The translations under genes were made by a program, and so were the position numbers. Below are positions 1-8,799 of a DNA stretch of 64,000 bases, in pieces. Within the stretch, counting starts at the first letter, position 1. The number at the start of each line of letters is the position of its first letter. The notes below the pieces were generated by a model. That model saw only the letters and a list, made by a program, of their open reading frames with translations. It made no database searches and was not told the DNA's origin. The stretch lies in assembly GCF_030151085.1 (NCBI RefSeq), contig NZ_JASLER010000056.1, positions 288,695 to 352,694 of the forward strand, given 5' to 3'. Source of the DNA: Bacteroides sp. GTDB lineage: Bacteria > Bacteroidota > Bacteroidia > Bacteroidales > Bacteroidaceae.

Positions 1-1743
1 AAGTATGTTGTCTTTGTCAATGGCTAGCCCGTAAGTGCCCATCGATTCACCAAAACCTTTGAAACGGCAGTAGTTAGGAATTCGCATGGCATTGGCAGTT
101 GTCACATCTTTCTCCATAAACACACATACACGACGTTTGTCACGGATAAACACGGCACCGTTCCGGATCAATGTTTCAAAAGCATGCACCGTCTGATAGC
201 TGCCCTCTCCCCATTGCCCGGTACCAATGCAAGTAACGAAATCGAGTGAAGAAGCATCGAACACATCCGTCCGGCTACCGGTATTGGTAACGTAGACTTT
301 TCCATGAGCAGCAGTAATGCCATTCGGTTCTCCGGCAAACGATTCCGATTTACCTGCACGAGTCCATGTTTTGATACTTCCACTATGAGTCAATTTTCCT
401 CCTTTCTCATCGAAGACTTCCACACTGTAGTTTCCGGTGGCATTGTTTACCACATAGATGCGGTTATTATAAGCCATGACGTCCTTGGGAGTGAAAGTAG
501 TTGCCGTAGCTCCCGGTACATCCGAAGCCGTCAGTGAAAACGATAAAGGAGTACCTGCACCGGTATCTTCACTATCTTCTACGGGATGAAAGCCCAAGCC
601 GCCATCGATAGCGTCCAGTTCAGGGTCTTCAATAATAAAGCTGGATGCTACATAAGGAGCACTGCCATAAAGGGTGGTAGCTGTCTTACGAGTTTGCATA
701 AAGCGACGGGAGTAAACAGGCAAGCGCTTTTCCAATGCCAACTTCTGATAAACGGCACGTCCTAAAGTAATCCATCCGGGTCCTGTCTCCTCGTATGTCA
801 TATTGCCCGCATGACCATAGCCCAGGCAATGTCCCATTTCATGGAAAACCGTATGTATATTGTATTCATCATCGGGATAGTGCTGCAAGAAACACCACTC
901 TGCCAATCCCATAGTAGCACCTCCTCCCAGTCCGTTCACCCCACTGACATGCCCGAACATATAGGCACCATGCGTCAACACCTGTTGTTTCAGTTTATCG
1001 ACATCTACGATGGTTTTATTGTTGTCACTGTGCAGTTTGCCTCTATACTTCTCTAGTTCATCGGTGAACTCCTGTGTAGAAAAAGCATAAGCCAAATTCA
1101 GTATTAAAGCCACTGCTTCCCGACAATGCGCAGGACGTATGGGATATGCCCAACTACCGTCCCGACTATAAGCCGAGAAAGATATCTTATAAGCAGGAAT
1201 CACACTGATCATCTTCTTATAAAGCAGATCATCACAATCAATTCTGAGACTCAAGTCGGTAGCACTTATATTCGAATTAGCCTTTATCACGATGGTTTTG
1301 CCGGAAGCCGTTCTATATTCCTTATCTTCAAACACCATTGGAAGTACTTTATGAAACTCTACGAAGCCTGGGATAGTTGCAAAATCGGCCAACAGAAATT
1401 CTTCCTCATAACCCGTAATCGTTCCCCATATCTTTACATTGCTGATGGCCCGCGGACAGAAGAAGCGGATAAATAATTCCTGCTTCTCATTAATAGATAC
1501 CTGCAATGGGACATTGACACGAAAGCTCCGTTTAGTAGCATCAAAGCGTACCTCTTCTGGCTCATCATCTTGCAGCATCAATATAGATACATCCGGCGTG
1601 TAGTCTTCGGCTGTTACCCTTATTACTCCCTGAATGCGATCTTCGGGTGCGGGAGGATCGATATAGTTAATGACTGTATCTTTAGAACAGCTTGTCAAAA
1701 GACAAAGGAAAAGAAAGAGAATAGTTAGTTTCAGTTGTGTCAT
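1..1743 (-). CDS. Metzincin-like zinc metalloprotease lipoprotein with C-terminal propeller-like region (partial)
   Basis: The reading frame is open from its ATG to the window edge (581 codons, no stop), so the C-terminus is missing. The N-terminus is a lipoprotein signal ending in LLTSC, so the mature protein is probably anchored in the envelope. A middle domain contains HEMGHCLGYGH, a full HExxHxxGxxH zinc site (His301, Glu302, His305, His311) as in metzincin peptidases. After about residue 400 the sequence shows repeated strand patterns such as KDVMAYNNRIYVVNN and GITAAHGKVYVTN, like NHL/YVTN beta-propeller repeats. A TATCTTTG box lies just upstream and a terminator separates it from the PUL, so it is probably its own unit. 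Protease class and surface location are family inference; the substrate is unknown. Confidence 0.8.
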   Translation of the reverse strand, partial: MTQLKLTILFLFLCLLTSCSKDTVINYIDPPAPEDRIQGVIRVTAEDYTPDVSILMLQDDEPEEVRFDATKRSFRVNVPLQVSINEKQELFIRFFCPRAISNVKIWGTITGYEEEFLLADFATIPGFVEFHKVLPMVFEDKEYRTASGKTIVIKANSNISATDLSLRIDCDDLLYKKMISVIPAYKISFSAYSRDGSWAYPIRPAHCREAVALILNLAYAFSTQEFTDELEKYRGKLHSDNNKTIVDVDKLKQQVLTHGAYMFGHVSGVNGLGGGATMGLAEWCFLQHYPDDEYNIHTVFHEMGHCLGYGHAGNMTYEETGPGWITLGRAVYQKLALEKRLPVYSRRFMQTRKTATTLYGSAPYVASSFIIEDPELDAIDGGLGFHPVEDSEDTGAGTPLSFSLTASDVPGATATTFTPKDVMAYNNRIYVVNNATGNYSVEVFDEKGGKLTHSGSIKTWTRAGKSESFAGEPNGITAAHGKVYVTNTGSRTDVFDASSLDFVTCIGTGQWGEGSYQTVHAFETLIRNGAVFIRDKRRVCVFMEKDVTTANAMRIPNYCRFKGFGESMGTYGLAIDKDNIL

Positions 1744-1769
1744 AATGACATTATTTTAAAAAGAGAGCG

Positions 1770-1777
1770 CAAAGATA
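1770..1777 (-). promoter_or_regulatory. Promoter -7 box of the metalloprotease gene
   Basis: The minus strand reads TATCTTTG, matching the Bacteroides -7 consensus TAnnTTTG, 26 bases before the ATG. No clear -33 TTTG is visible. Confidence 0.55.
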
Positions 1778-1841
1778 GTAAATCCGCTTGTATTAGAGAA
1801 CAGACACTCACGAATGTCTCATACAAATCTGCTTTATATAT

Positions 1842-1880
1842 GAAAAAAGGAGCTTACTCCCATCACGGAATAAGTTCCTC
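1842..1880 (-). terminator. Intrinsic terminator ending the PUL transcript
   Basis: On the minus strand AGGAACTTATTCC pairs with GGAGTAAGCTCCT (13 bp, two G-U wobbles, 6-base loop), and six T residues follow. It lies downstream of the last PUL enzyme gene and separates it from the metalloprotease gene. Confidence 0.8.
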
Positions 1881-2013
1881 TTAAAAACAATCTTTCTATA
1901 CCCTAACTTATACCTTTATTTTAATAACCTACATACTATTAACAGTTCAAAGACACAGTAATATAGCTATTTAATCATACCGTAACTCCGTCATAAAAAA
2001 GCACAAATCACAA

Positions 2014-3153
2014 TCAAAATGGGGGTTTCCAACTATTTTTCCACTCGATTACGGGCATTCCGGCTTTATCAAAGTCGATAGGCAACCAAACATAGCGCGA
2101 ATACATCAGGCTATCCGGCTCCCATACATCCGCCATAAAAATGTACTTGTTTTCGGGCAAAGAAAGAACATAAGTGCTTTGTCCGCCAAATGTCTTTTCA
2201 GCTCCCGGTCCGACAAACGGATGTGGATGCTGTGTCCAAGGTCCCCAAATGGAAGGAGCCGAAAACATACGTGCTTCATTAGGCGCCCAGCCGGTACAGC
2301 CGGAGGTTATCATCCAATATATATTGTTGTGTTTGAAAAGTGCTGGAGCTTCATTATGTCCTCCGGGGAAAATACGAATATACTTTCCAGAGTGAGCTTG
2401 ATAATCATCAGTCAGTTCGGCAATCTGCAAGGTTAGATTTTCTTCAGAAGAATAGATATGATAGGCCTTGCCATCATCGTCAACAAACAGAGTCATGTCA
2501 CGAGACATCTGGCCATCTTTTAAATCACGTTGCGCAAATAATCCTTCGGCTATAGCTTTCCGCCATTCGGAAGTCCACCACTCTTTGTATTTATCCCAAT
2601 CCCATTGCATCTTTCTTTCCTCCTGCGACATATTCAACGGATAAATCCCCGGATTGAGACGCATGGAACGAACAAAACGATAGGGTCCCGTCGGAGTATC
2701 ACTAATTGCAACTCCTGCCCTCGCCGCTTCATATCCTTTACCCTTCAGTTCGAGATGAAACCATAATACAAATTTCCCCGTCTTCTTATTATAGATCACT
2801 TTAGGACGTTCCATAATACATCCTTTCTCAATTTCACTTCCTGGCTCCTGTGATACAGCCAAAGCTACATTTTCATATTTCCAGTTGCACAAATCTGTAG
2901 AAGAATAGCAACTCACCCCTACTTCTGTGGCAAAACCTGTTGAAGGACGATGCTCGCCAAACCAATAATACTTGTCCCCATAGGTAAGTATGCCACCACC
3001 ATGTGCATTGATATATTCACCGTTCACATCATTCCACACTCCGGAAGGGACAATCTCTACCTGTTTCTTTTTAAACTTGTCTTGTGCCTGTGCGCTGATT
3101 ACAAAAGAACAAAGAAGCCAGACAACTATCATTCTAAAATTAATGTTCATCAT
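2014..3153 (-). CDS. GH43 family glycoside hydrolase, exo-beta-1,3-galactanase-like type
   Basis: 379 residues with a signal peptide ending near SAQAQ, so exported. It is a single five-bladed GH43-type domain of the group that includes exo-beta-1,3-galactanases. The usual N-terminal catalytic Asp motif is replaced by AHGGG. Conserved candidates are Glu115 (MERPK), Glu268 (HNEAP) and Gln325 (GGQSTYV), matching the Glu acid / Gln base arrangement reported for fungal exo-beta-1,3-galactanase of this family. It would trim beta-1,3-galactan backbones of type II arabinogalactan; that specificity is inferred. It is the last gene of the PUL, 97 bases after susD and behind a strong hairpin. A close paralogue is fused to GH105 at 34351-36489. 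Confidence 0.85.
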   Translation of the reverse strand: MMNINFRMIVVWLLCSFVISAQAQDKFKKKQVEIVPSGVWNDVNGEYINAHGGGILTYGDKYYWFGEHRPSTGFATEVGVSCYSSTDLCNWKYENVALAVSQEPGSEIEKGCIMERPKVIYNKKTGKFVLWFHLELKGKGYEAARAGVAISDTPTGPYRFVRSMRLNPGIYPLNMSQEERKMQWDWDKYKEWWTSEWRKAIAEGLFAQRDLKDGQMSRDMTLFVDDDGKAYHIYSSEENLTLQIAELTDDYQAHSGKYIRIFPGGHNEAPALFKHNNIYWMITSGCTGWAPNEARMFSAPSIWGPWTQHPHPFVGPGAEKTFGGQSTYVLSLPENKYIFMADVWEPDSLMYSRYVWLPIDFDKAGMPVIEWKNSWKPPF

Positions 3154-3171
3154 GTTTATATCTTAATTATA

Positions 3172-3224
3172 TATAAAAAGGGGATAGGATGTCTTCTCAC
3201 TGAAAAGTGTATCCTAGTCCCCTT
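3172..3224 (-). terminator. Terminator-like hairpin between susD (module A) and GH43
   Basis: On the minus strand AAGGGGACTAGGAT pairs with ATCCTATCCCCTT (one bulged base), with an inner CACT/AGTG pairing, followed by TTTTTATAT. It probably acts as a partial terminator or 3'-end stabiliser, giving more susC/susD message than enzyme message. Confidence 0.7.
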
Positions 3225-3250
3225 AAGTAAATACCTATTGAACGATACTT

Positions 3251-5302
3251 CTATTTCTCAGCAGGTTGATCCGCTACAACAGGCCAGAACGGGTTTTGAT
3301 AGAGTATCGAAGTAGATACATCTGCGCCCGAAGTTGCCGTCAACTGGAACTGTTTCACCATAATAGGATTCAGATAGTGCGCCATCTTCCATGTACAACC
3401 GTTATAACCGGCTTGTGAACTGGTTCTTTCGAAAGGACGGAGGTATTCGCTCTTATCTTTGGGAGACACATTCGACTTGTCTGAACCATCGGCAACCAAT
3501 GTTGTCGTTCCTTTATCATCCAGATACCAGCTTTCCATAGGTGTGTTCCACAAATGCATACCTTCCATGTGGCTGGGTGTAGTGATAAGCTGATCCATTG
3601 AACGCCAGCGGCAAAGGTCCATGTAACGAAGTCCTTCGGCTAGGAACTCACTGCGACGTTCACGACGGATATTATAAAGTGTCTTGTCCGAAAGGATAGT
3701 GCCGGCAGTATAAGCTCCCCAGTCGTTTTCCGCTTCCTTGCTCATATCTGTAGCAGCAATTGTCTTATCGATGTCAGTACTGATACCAGCACGCTGACGA
3801 AGGATAGTCCAATAATCACGGGCAGTACCATCTAATGATCCATTAAGCAGATAGCTCGCTTCCATATAATTCAGCAGAGCTTCGGCAGCACGGAAGCATA
3901 CGGCTGCGGTATATCCGCCACCATTAGCATAGTACTTGCGGTTGAACGAACCTCCTTTGCGAAGGGCATAACCGGTAGCATATCCACGTTCACCATCGCC
4001 ATTGGTAATAGAAGGATAAGGCTCTTCCATTACCACCTCAGTACCTTCATTATTATCCACTTCAAAAAGAATGTTCTTCTGTCCCGGTTCTTTCAAGAAG
4101 ATGCTCAGACGAGGATCACGATTGGCACGCACATCAGCAATGGTCTTGTCACCCATATAGTAGCCATCACCATCGGCATAATTGCCATGAGCATATACCG
4201 GAGTACCATCTTTCATCAGGAAGTTTTGTACAAATCCACGGGTCAGACCGATACGGTAGTTACCACGACCGGCAGCCGAGTTGATATTATGGGTAGAAAG
4301 ACCACGGGCATATTGACGCCACAAAAGTACTTCCGGAACATTTGAGAGATCTTCTTGGGCGAACATATCGAAGTAAGGATTGGCAGCATCCGTAGCAGAT
4401 TGCTGTACTACTCCAGTGTTCACAGTCAAACTTCCCTTGTATTTATCGGCAACGATCTTAGCAGCTTCCGTAGCTTGTTCCAAAAAATATTTCACTTCAT
4501 TTTCAATGCTTCCACTAGGATACTGATAACCGCTGTACAAGGCAGCCCCCGGCCAACCTTCACCGGCAGGTACAAATGCCGTACTTTTAAAGTTTTGCAA
4601 CCAAGAGGCTTCAAACAGTGCCACACGTGATTTAATCAACATCGCAGCATCTTTATTGATACGTGTAGTTGCCATATCTACATCGCTCATATAAGCATAA
4701 GCTTTGTCAAGATCCGAAAGAATGAACCGTGCCACTTCATTGCGCGGTGAACGCTTGCTGGCTTCGCGAAGTGCCGCCATATCGTCTGTAAGCGGTTTAT
4801 CTATGATAGGGAAATCTCCGAAAAGCTGAAGCTTCTTGAAGTATTCATAAGCACGAAGGAAGTACATCTCACCTATATAATGCTTGATATTTGCCACACT
4901 ACCGGATATTGTATTTTGTGCTCCACTCATGTCTTCACCGAATTTAGGCAGTGCTTCGGATAAGAAGAAGTTAACACGATAAATGCGTTCGAACTTCCAA
5001 TTGTCACTCTCACTGTGCGCTACTTTCCATCGGTCGGCGGTATAGCGGTCATTGGCATTCACCTCTATCTGGTTGTCGGTTCCTTTATCTTCGCCGAAGA
5101 TACCGTATGTCCATTGTCCGTACGAAGGAAGTATATTAGGATATTCATCATTCAGGTTGGCTTCCAACTGGGCTGCCGTTGAATAATAAGTTTCGGGAGA
5201 GATTTTTGACATAGGCTCTCTATCGAGAAAATCTTCACAAGAAGTAGTTCCAACGGCAATGGTTGCCGCAAGGAAAGCTTTGACTATATATTTCGATTTC
5301 AT
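3251..5302 (-). CDS. SusD-like glycan-binding outer-membrane lipoprotein (module A)
   Basis: 683 residues with a lipoprotein signal (lipidation Cys22, GTTSC) and the early SusD signature EDFLDREPMSKISPETYY. The body has helical TPR-like segments (YFLRAYEYFKKLQLFGDFPI) and the typical C-terminal RRERRSEFLAEGLRYMDLCRW segment. SusD homologues cap the SusC barrel at the cell surface and capture oligosaccharide. It starts 19 bases after the susC stop, so the two are co-transcribed. It is not closely similar to the module B SusD, suggesting a different glycan fragment. Confidence 0.96.
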   Translation of the reverse strand: MKSKYIVKAFLAATIAVGTTSCEDFLDREPMSKISPETYYSTAAQLEANLNDEYPNILPSYGQWTYGIFGEDKGTDNQIEVNANDRYTADRWKVAHSESDNWKFERIYRVNFFLSEALPKFGEDMSGAQNTISGSVANIKHYIGEMYFLRAYEYFKKLQLFGDFPIIDKPLTDDMAALREASKRSPRNEVARFILSDLDKAYAYMSDVDMATTRINKDAAMLIKSRVALFEASWLQNFKSTAFVPAGEGWPGAALYSGYQYPSGSIENEVKYFLEQATEAAKIVADKYKGSLTVNTGVVQQSATDAANPYFDMFAQEDLSNVPEVLLWRQYARGLSTHNINSAAGRGNYRIGLTRGFVQNFLMKDGTPVYAHGNYADGDGYYMGDKTIADVRANRDPRLSIFLKEPGQKNILFEVDNNEGTEVVMEEPYPSITNGDGERGYATGYALRKGGSFNRKYYANGGGYTAAVCFRAAEALLNYMEASYLLNGSLDGTARDYWTILRQRAGISTDIDKTIAATDMSKEAENDWGAYTAGTILSDKTLYNIRRERRSEFLAEGLRYMDLCRWRSMDQLITTPSHMEGMHLWNTPMESWYLDDKGTTTLVADGSDKSNVSPKDKSEYLRPFERTSSQAGYNGCTWKMAHYLNPIMVKQFQLTATSGADVSTSILYQNPFWPVVADQPAEK

Positions 5303-5321
5303 GATTATTCTTTTTAAGGGT

Positions 5322-8300
5322 TTAAAGTGAAACGCTGAGTCCTACAGACCAAGTTTTTGAAAGCGGGTAAGAGTTACCGCCACTCTTGATAGGTGCAGAA
5401 CCATTAGTATCGGTGTTACCTCCATTGATGGTTTCAGGATCAAACAACTTGGATAGTTTCGTACCTGTCCACAAGTTCTCGCCGGATACGAAGATACGGC
5501 AATTGTTGATACCGATCTTACGAGTAAGCGCATTGGGAAGAGTATAACCAAGTTGGAAGTTCTTCAAACGGATATAGCTGGCATCCTGCAAATAACGGGT
5601 CTGTGTTTCCTGATTCTGTGTGCTATCAAAACGCGGACGTGCATAATAAGCATTTGTATTAGCAGCTATCTCGTGACCGGAAAGTCCGATAGGTTCGCTA
5701 CGGAAGTAGTCTTCGTGCTCTTTCAAGCCCATTGACCACCACATGCCCCACTGACCTACTCCCCAAAACATGTTGGAGCCTTGCCAGTAGTCACGTTTCA
5801 TTACTCCTTGGAAGAAGAGACGTACGTCGAAACCTTTATAATTCGCATTCAAGTCTAGTCCGAATTGGAAGCGAGGGGTGTTGTTACCAATTACCTTCAA
5901 GTCACCATGATCTTCCAAAGTCTGTGCACCTTTCGTAATACCCGGTTTGCCATCAAGGTCGGCATACATAATGTCACCCGCTGCCCATGTATTTCCAAGA
6001 GCGTCCTGACCTCCGACATTAGTAAGATGCGCTTGCATTTCAGCATCCGTCTTGGCGATGCCTACAGTTTCAAATCCCCATATCTCACCGATTTCGCGAC
6101 CGGCAATGTAGGTACTGATAGAATTTGTCGGATTACCGGGATAGCTGTCAATGTATGTACGGGCATCTGCCAGATTAAACTTCACTCCATAACCAAAGCC
6201 CGATCTTGTTTGATCTTGCCAACCGAGGGTGAGTTCCCAACCTTTGGTCTTTAAGTCACAGTTGTTTGTTTTAGGAGAAGCAATACCCAAAGTAGCGGGA
6301 AGTTCTACAGAAGGTCCGACCATATTATCGGTATAACGTACATAGGCATCGAATGAAGCCGTCAAACGGTTATTAAAGAAACCCAGATCGACACCGATGT
6401 TCCAGGTACGTACTTTCTCCCAAGTCAGAGCAGTACTGATAAGGCCACCTACATAAGCAGTATTCGGTTTAAGACCATTTTGTAACCATTTACCATTGGC
6501 TTGTCCCAATGTCATGGAGCGATAGGTGGGATACCACTCGTTGGTATTCATATTTCCCAATTCACCATAAGAAGCACGGAGTTTAAATTGGTTGCAAACA
6601 TCAGCGAAGTCTTCCCAGAAGTTTTCTTGTGCTACGTTCCAGCCTAAAGAGAACGAAGGAGAAAGTTGCCAGCGATTGCCACGACGGAAACGGGATGCAC
6701 CGTCGTAACGAAGATTGAATTCGGCCAGATAACGACCCAAGTAGTCGTAATTGGCACGACCGAAGAAACCGACAGTTGCCCATTCGTTGCGATACCCACC
6801 TACTTCAGGAACTTTGTCTTTACCTGCTCCGTCAATGTTGGAAATCAAGTCCAGTTCCGGCAAATCTTCTACCTGCAAGCCGTAGCCTTTGGCACTGAAG
6901 AACTTCTGACGCATTTCTTCGGTTTGGAAACCTGCCATTACCTTAATATTATGAGCATCGTTGATGGAGAATCCATAGGTTGAATAGATATTCCAGTTCA
7001 TATAGTTCTCTTTCTTGAAGTCCTGATAGAGACTGGTATCCCCATTCGTATCTACAATATTACCATTCACATCATGATTGTAGTAAGGAAGAGATACTTC
7101 ACGGGTATCTATAGTATTGGTACTATAGTTGAACTCAACATTGGTAATCCAGTTTTTAATTGGCTCGAATACAAGGCTTGCCTGCTGGTAGGTCTTGTCG
7201 GTTTGTACACCACGATCACCGCCCAAAGCAAGAGACATAGCCGGACCACCGCCGTTACTGTTATGATAATATCCATTTTCGTCGTAAACCGGGAGGTTGG
7301 GCCACGTCTGACGTCCGATACTCTCGTACAGTCCGCCACCGAAAGCAGTGGGGCGTGACAAATCCTGGCGTACATAACGCAAGCTGTAGTTGAAGCGTAA
7401 CCACTTAGTCAGTTCAGCACCAAACTTTGCCGTAGCATTGAAGCGTGATAGTTCATCGGAACCGTGGCGCAACAATCCGTTCTGATCCAAATAACCCAAT
7501 GAAGCATAATAATTGTACTTATCTCCCCCCCCACTCATACTGAGATTATGTTCCTGTGAAAAACTGCTATCCTTGTAGAATTCTGAGAACCAATCGGTAT
7601 TGGCATAAGCCTCGGTATAAGGGTCGCCGGCTGGCTTACCCCATACATTGCCGTCGGTAGGCAAACCACCTGTGTTGGTACCACCGGCTGCCTGGAAGTC
7701 AAGCATCTTCTGCATCACGGCATCAGAGAATTGTTGCCCCTGATTACCATTACGAGCAGCTTCGTTGAAGTAATTGGCAAAAGTATAAGAGTCCATTGAT
7801 TGCGGCAGATTCACCGGACTGTTGAAACGGAAGCTATTGTTATAATTGATAGTTGCCTTGCCTGAGCGACCTTTCTTTGTAGTTACCAGAATAACACCGA
7901 ATGGCGCACGCGAACCATAAATAGAAGATGCAGCAGCATCTTTCAGTACGGAGATGTTTTCGATATCCTGCGGGTTCACCGTATTAATATCACCCTCCAT
8001 ACCGTCAATCAAAATCAGCGGACTGCCGCTCGAACCATCACCGATGGTACCATTACCACGAATATTAATGGACATGTTCTTGTCCAATTCACCGGTATTG
8101 GTTGTGATTTGCAAACCCGGAACCAAACCTTGCAAGGCTTGTGTAGCGTTTGCTACCGGACGTGACTCAATTTCTTTAGCGGTAGCTATACCTACGGAAC
8201 CTGTCAGGTTCACTTTCTTCTGTGTACCAAAACCTACTACTACCACTTCGTCCAGCATCTCCGTATCTTCTTTCAAAGCAATACTAAGAGATGTTTTTCC

Positions 8301-8597
8301 GGCAACAGGCACATCTTGTGTTTTGTAACCGATAAAACTGACCGTTAAGGTTGCATTTGCGGGAACGGTTAATGAGAAGTTACCGTCCATGTCGGTAATG
8401 GTTCCATTGGTAGCCTTGCCTTTCTCCACGATACTGGCACCAATCACCGGTCCCATTGCATCGTTAACTACACCTTTTACCTGGATTGTCGAACTTTGAG
8501 CATTCAAGAATTGAACATTCAACAGAAGAATCAAACAAACTGCCAAAGCGCTATACGTTTTCAGTCCGAGTTCTTCAACGAATCTCTGTCTTTTCAT
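5322..8597 (-). CDS. SusC-like TonB-dependent glycan transporter (module A)
   Basis: 1091 residues. The order is signal peptide (ending NVQFLNAQ), carboxypeptidase-regulatory-like domain (about 37-115), TonB-box region EVVVVGFGTQKK, plug domain (about 125-240, with LILIDGMEGD and SVLKDAAASSIYG), then a 22-strand-type outer-membrane barrel to the C-terminus. Such proteins import oligosaccharides using TonB energy and work with the SusD encoded next. The first 120 residues strongly resemble those of the module B SusC while the barrels diverge, as expected for paralogues with different ligands. A TATATTTG box sits 74 bases upstream. Confidence 0.97.
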   Translation of the reverse strand: MKRQRFVEELGLKTYSALAVCLILLLNVQFLNAQSSTIQVKGVVNDAMGPVIGASIVEKGKATNGTITDMDGNFSLTVPANATLTVSFIGYKTQDVPVAGKTSLSIALKEDTEMLDEVVVVGFGTQKKVNLTGSVGIATAKEIESRPVANATQALQGLVPGLQITTNTGELDKNMSINIRGNGTIGDGSSGSPLILIDGMEGDINTVNPQDIENISVLKDAAASSIYGSRAPFGVILVTTKKGRSGKATINYNNSFRFNSPVNLPQSMDSYTFANYFNEAARNGNQGQQFSDAVMQKMLDFQAAGGTNTGGLPTDGNVWGKPAGDPYTEAYANTDWFSEFYKDSSFSQEHNLSMSGGGDKYNYYASLGYLDQNGLLRHGSDELSRFNATAKFGAELTKWLRFNYSLRYVRQDLSRPTAFGGGLYESIGRQTWPNLPVYDENGYYHNSNGGGPAMSLALGGDRGVQTDKTYQQASLVFEPIKNWITNVEFNYSTNTIDTREVSLPYYNHDVNGNIVDTNGDTSLYQDFKKENYMNWNIYSTYGFSINDAHNIKVMAGFQTEEMRQKFFSAKGYGLQVEDLPELDLISNIDGAGKDKVPEVGGYRNEWATVGFFGRANYDYLGRYLAEFNLRYDGASRFRRGNRWQLSPSFSLGWNVAQENFWEDFADVCNQFKLRASYGELGNMNTNEWYPTYRSMTLGQANGKWLQNGLKPNTAYVGGLISTALTWEKVRTWNIGVDLGFFNNRLTASFDAYVRYTDNMVGPSVELPATLGIASPKTNNCDLKTKGWELTLGWQDQTRSGFGYGVKFNLADARTYIDSYPGNPTNSISTYIAGREIGEIWGFETVGIAKTDAEMQAHLTNVGGQDALGNTWAAGDIMYADLDGKPGITKGAQTLEDHGDLKVIGNNTPRFQFGLDLNANYKGFDVRLFFQGVMKRDYWQGSNMFWGVGQWGMWWSMGLKEHEDYFRSEPIGLSGHEIAANTNAYYARPRFDSTQNQETQTRYLQDASYIRLKNFQLGYTLPNALTRKIGINNCRIFVSGENLWTGTKLSKLFDPETINGGNTDTNGSAPIKSGGNSYPLSKTWSVGLSVSL

Positions 8598-8670
8598 TGT
8601 ACAAACATCATTTAAGATTAAACATTAGTATATTATAAGTTCACGTTATATCGTGTCGTGAATACCAATG

Positions 8671-8678
8671 CAAATATA
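8671..8678 (-). promoter_or_regulatory. Putative -7 box of susC module A
   Basis: The minus strand reads TATATTTG, about 74 bases before the SusC start. No good -33 element is visible, as expected for an activator-dependent (HTCS) promoter. The module B susC gene has a TATGTTTG box at a similar distance. Confidence 0.6.
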
Positions 8679-8763
8679 AGAGTACAACCAATAAACATGA
8701 CTCCAATAATAGTTCCGCTTGGTCGAATTATAGTTTTCAGACATGTTTGATGCATAATTCTAC

Positions 8764-8799
8764 CTCAAGGATAGGGATATTTGATTCGTGTCTTGAGTT
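8764..8799 (-). terminator. Weak hairpin after HTCS module A
   Basis: CTCAAG and CTTGAG flank an 18-22 base AT-rich interior just after the HTCS stop. There is no long T run, so this is only a possible terminator. Confidence 0.3.

Noticed and set aside
1126..1476. Plus-strand open frame near the window start
   Set aside because: It lies opposite the metalloprotease frame, which is open without a stop and has a signal peptide and zinc motif.
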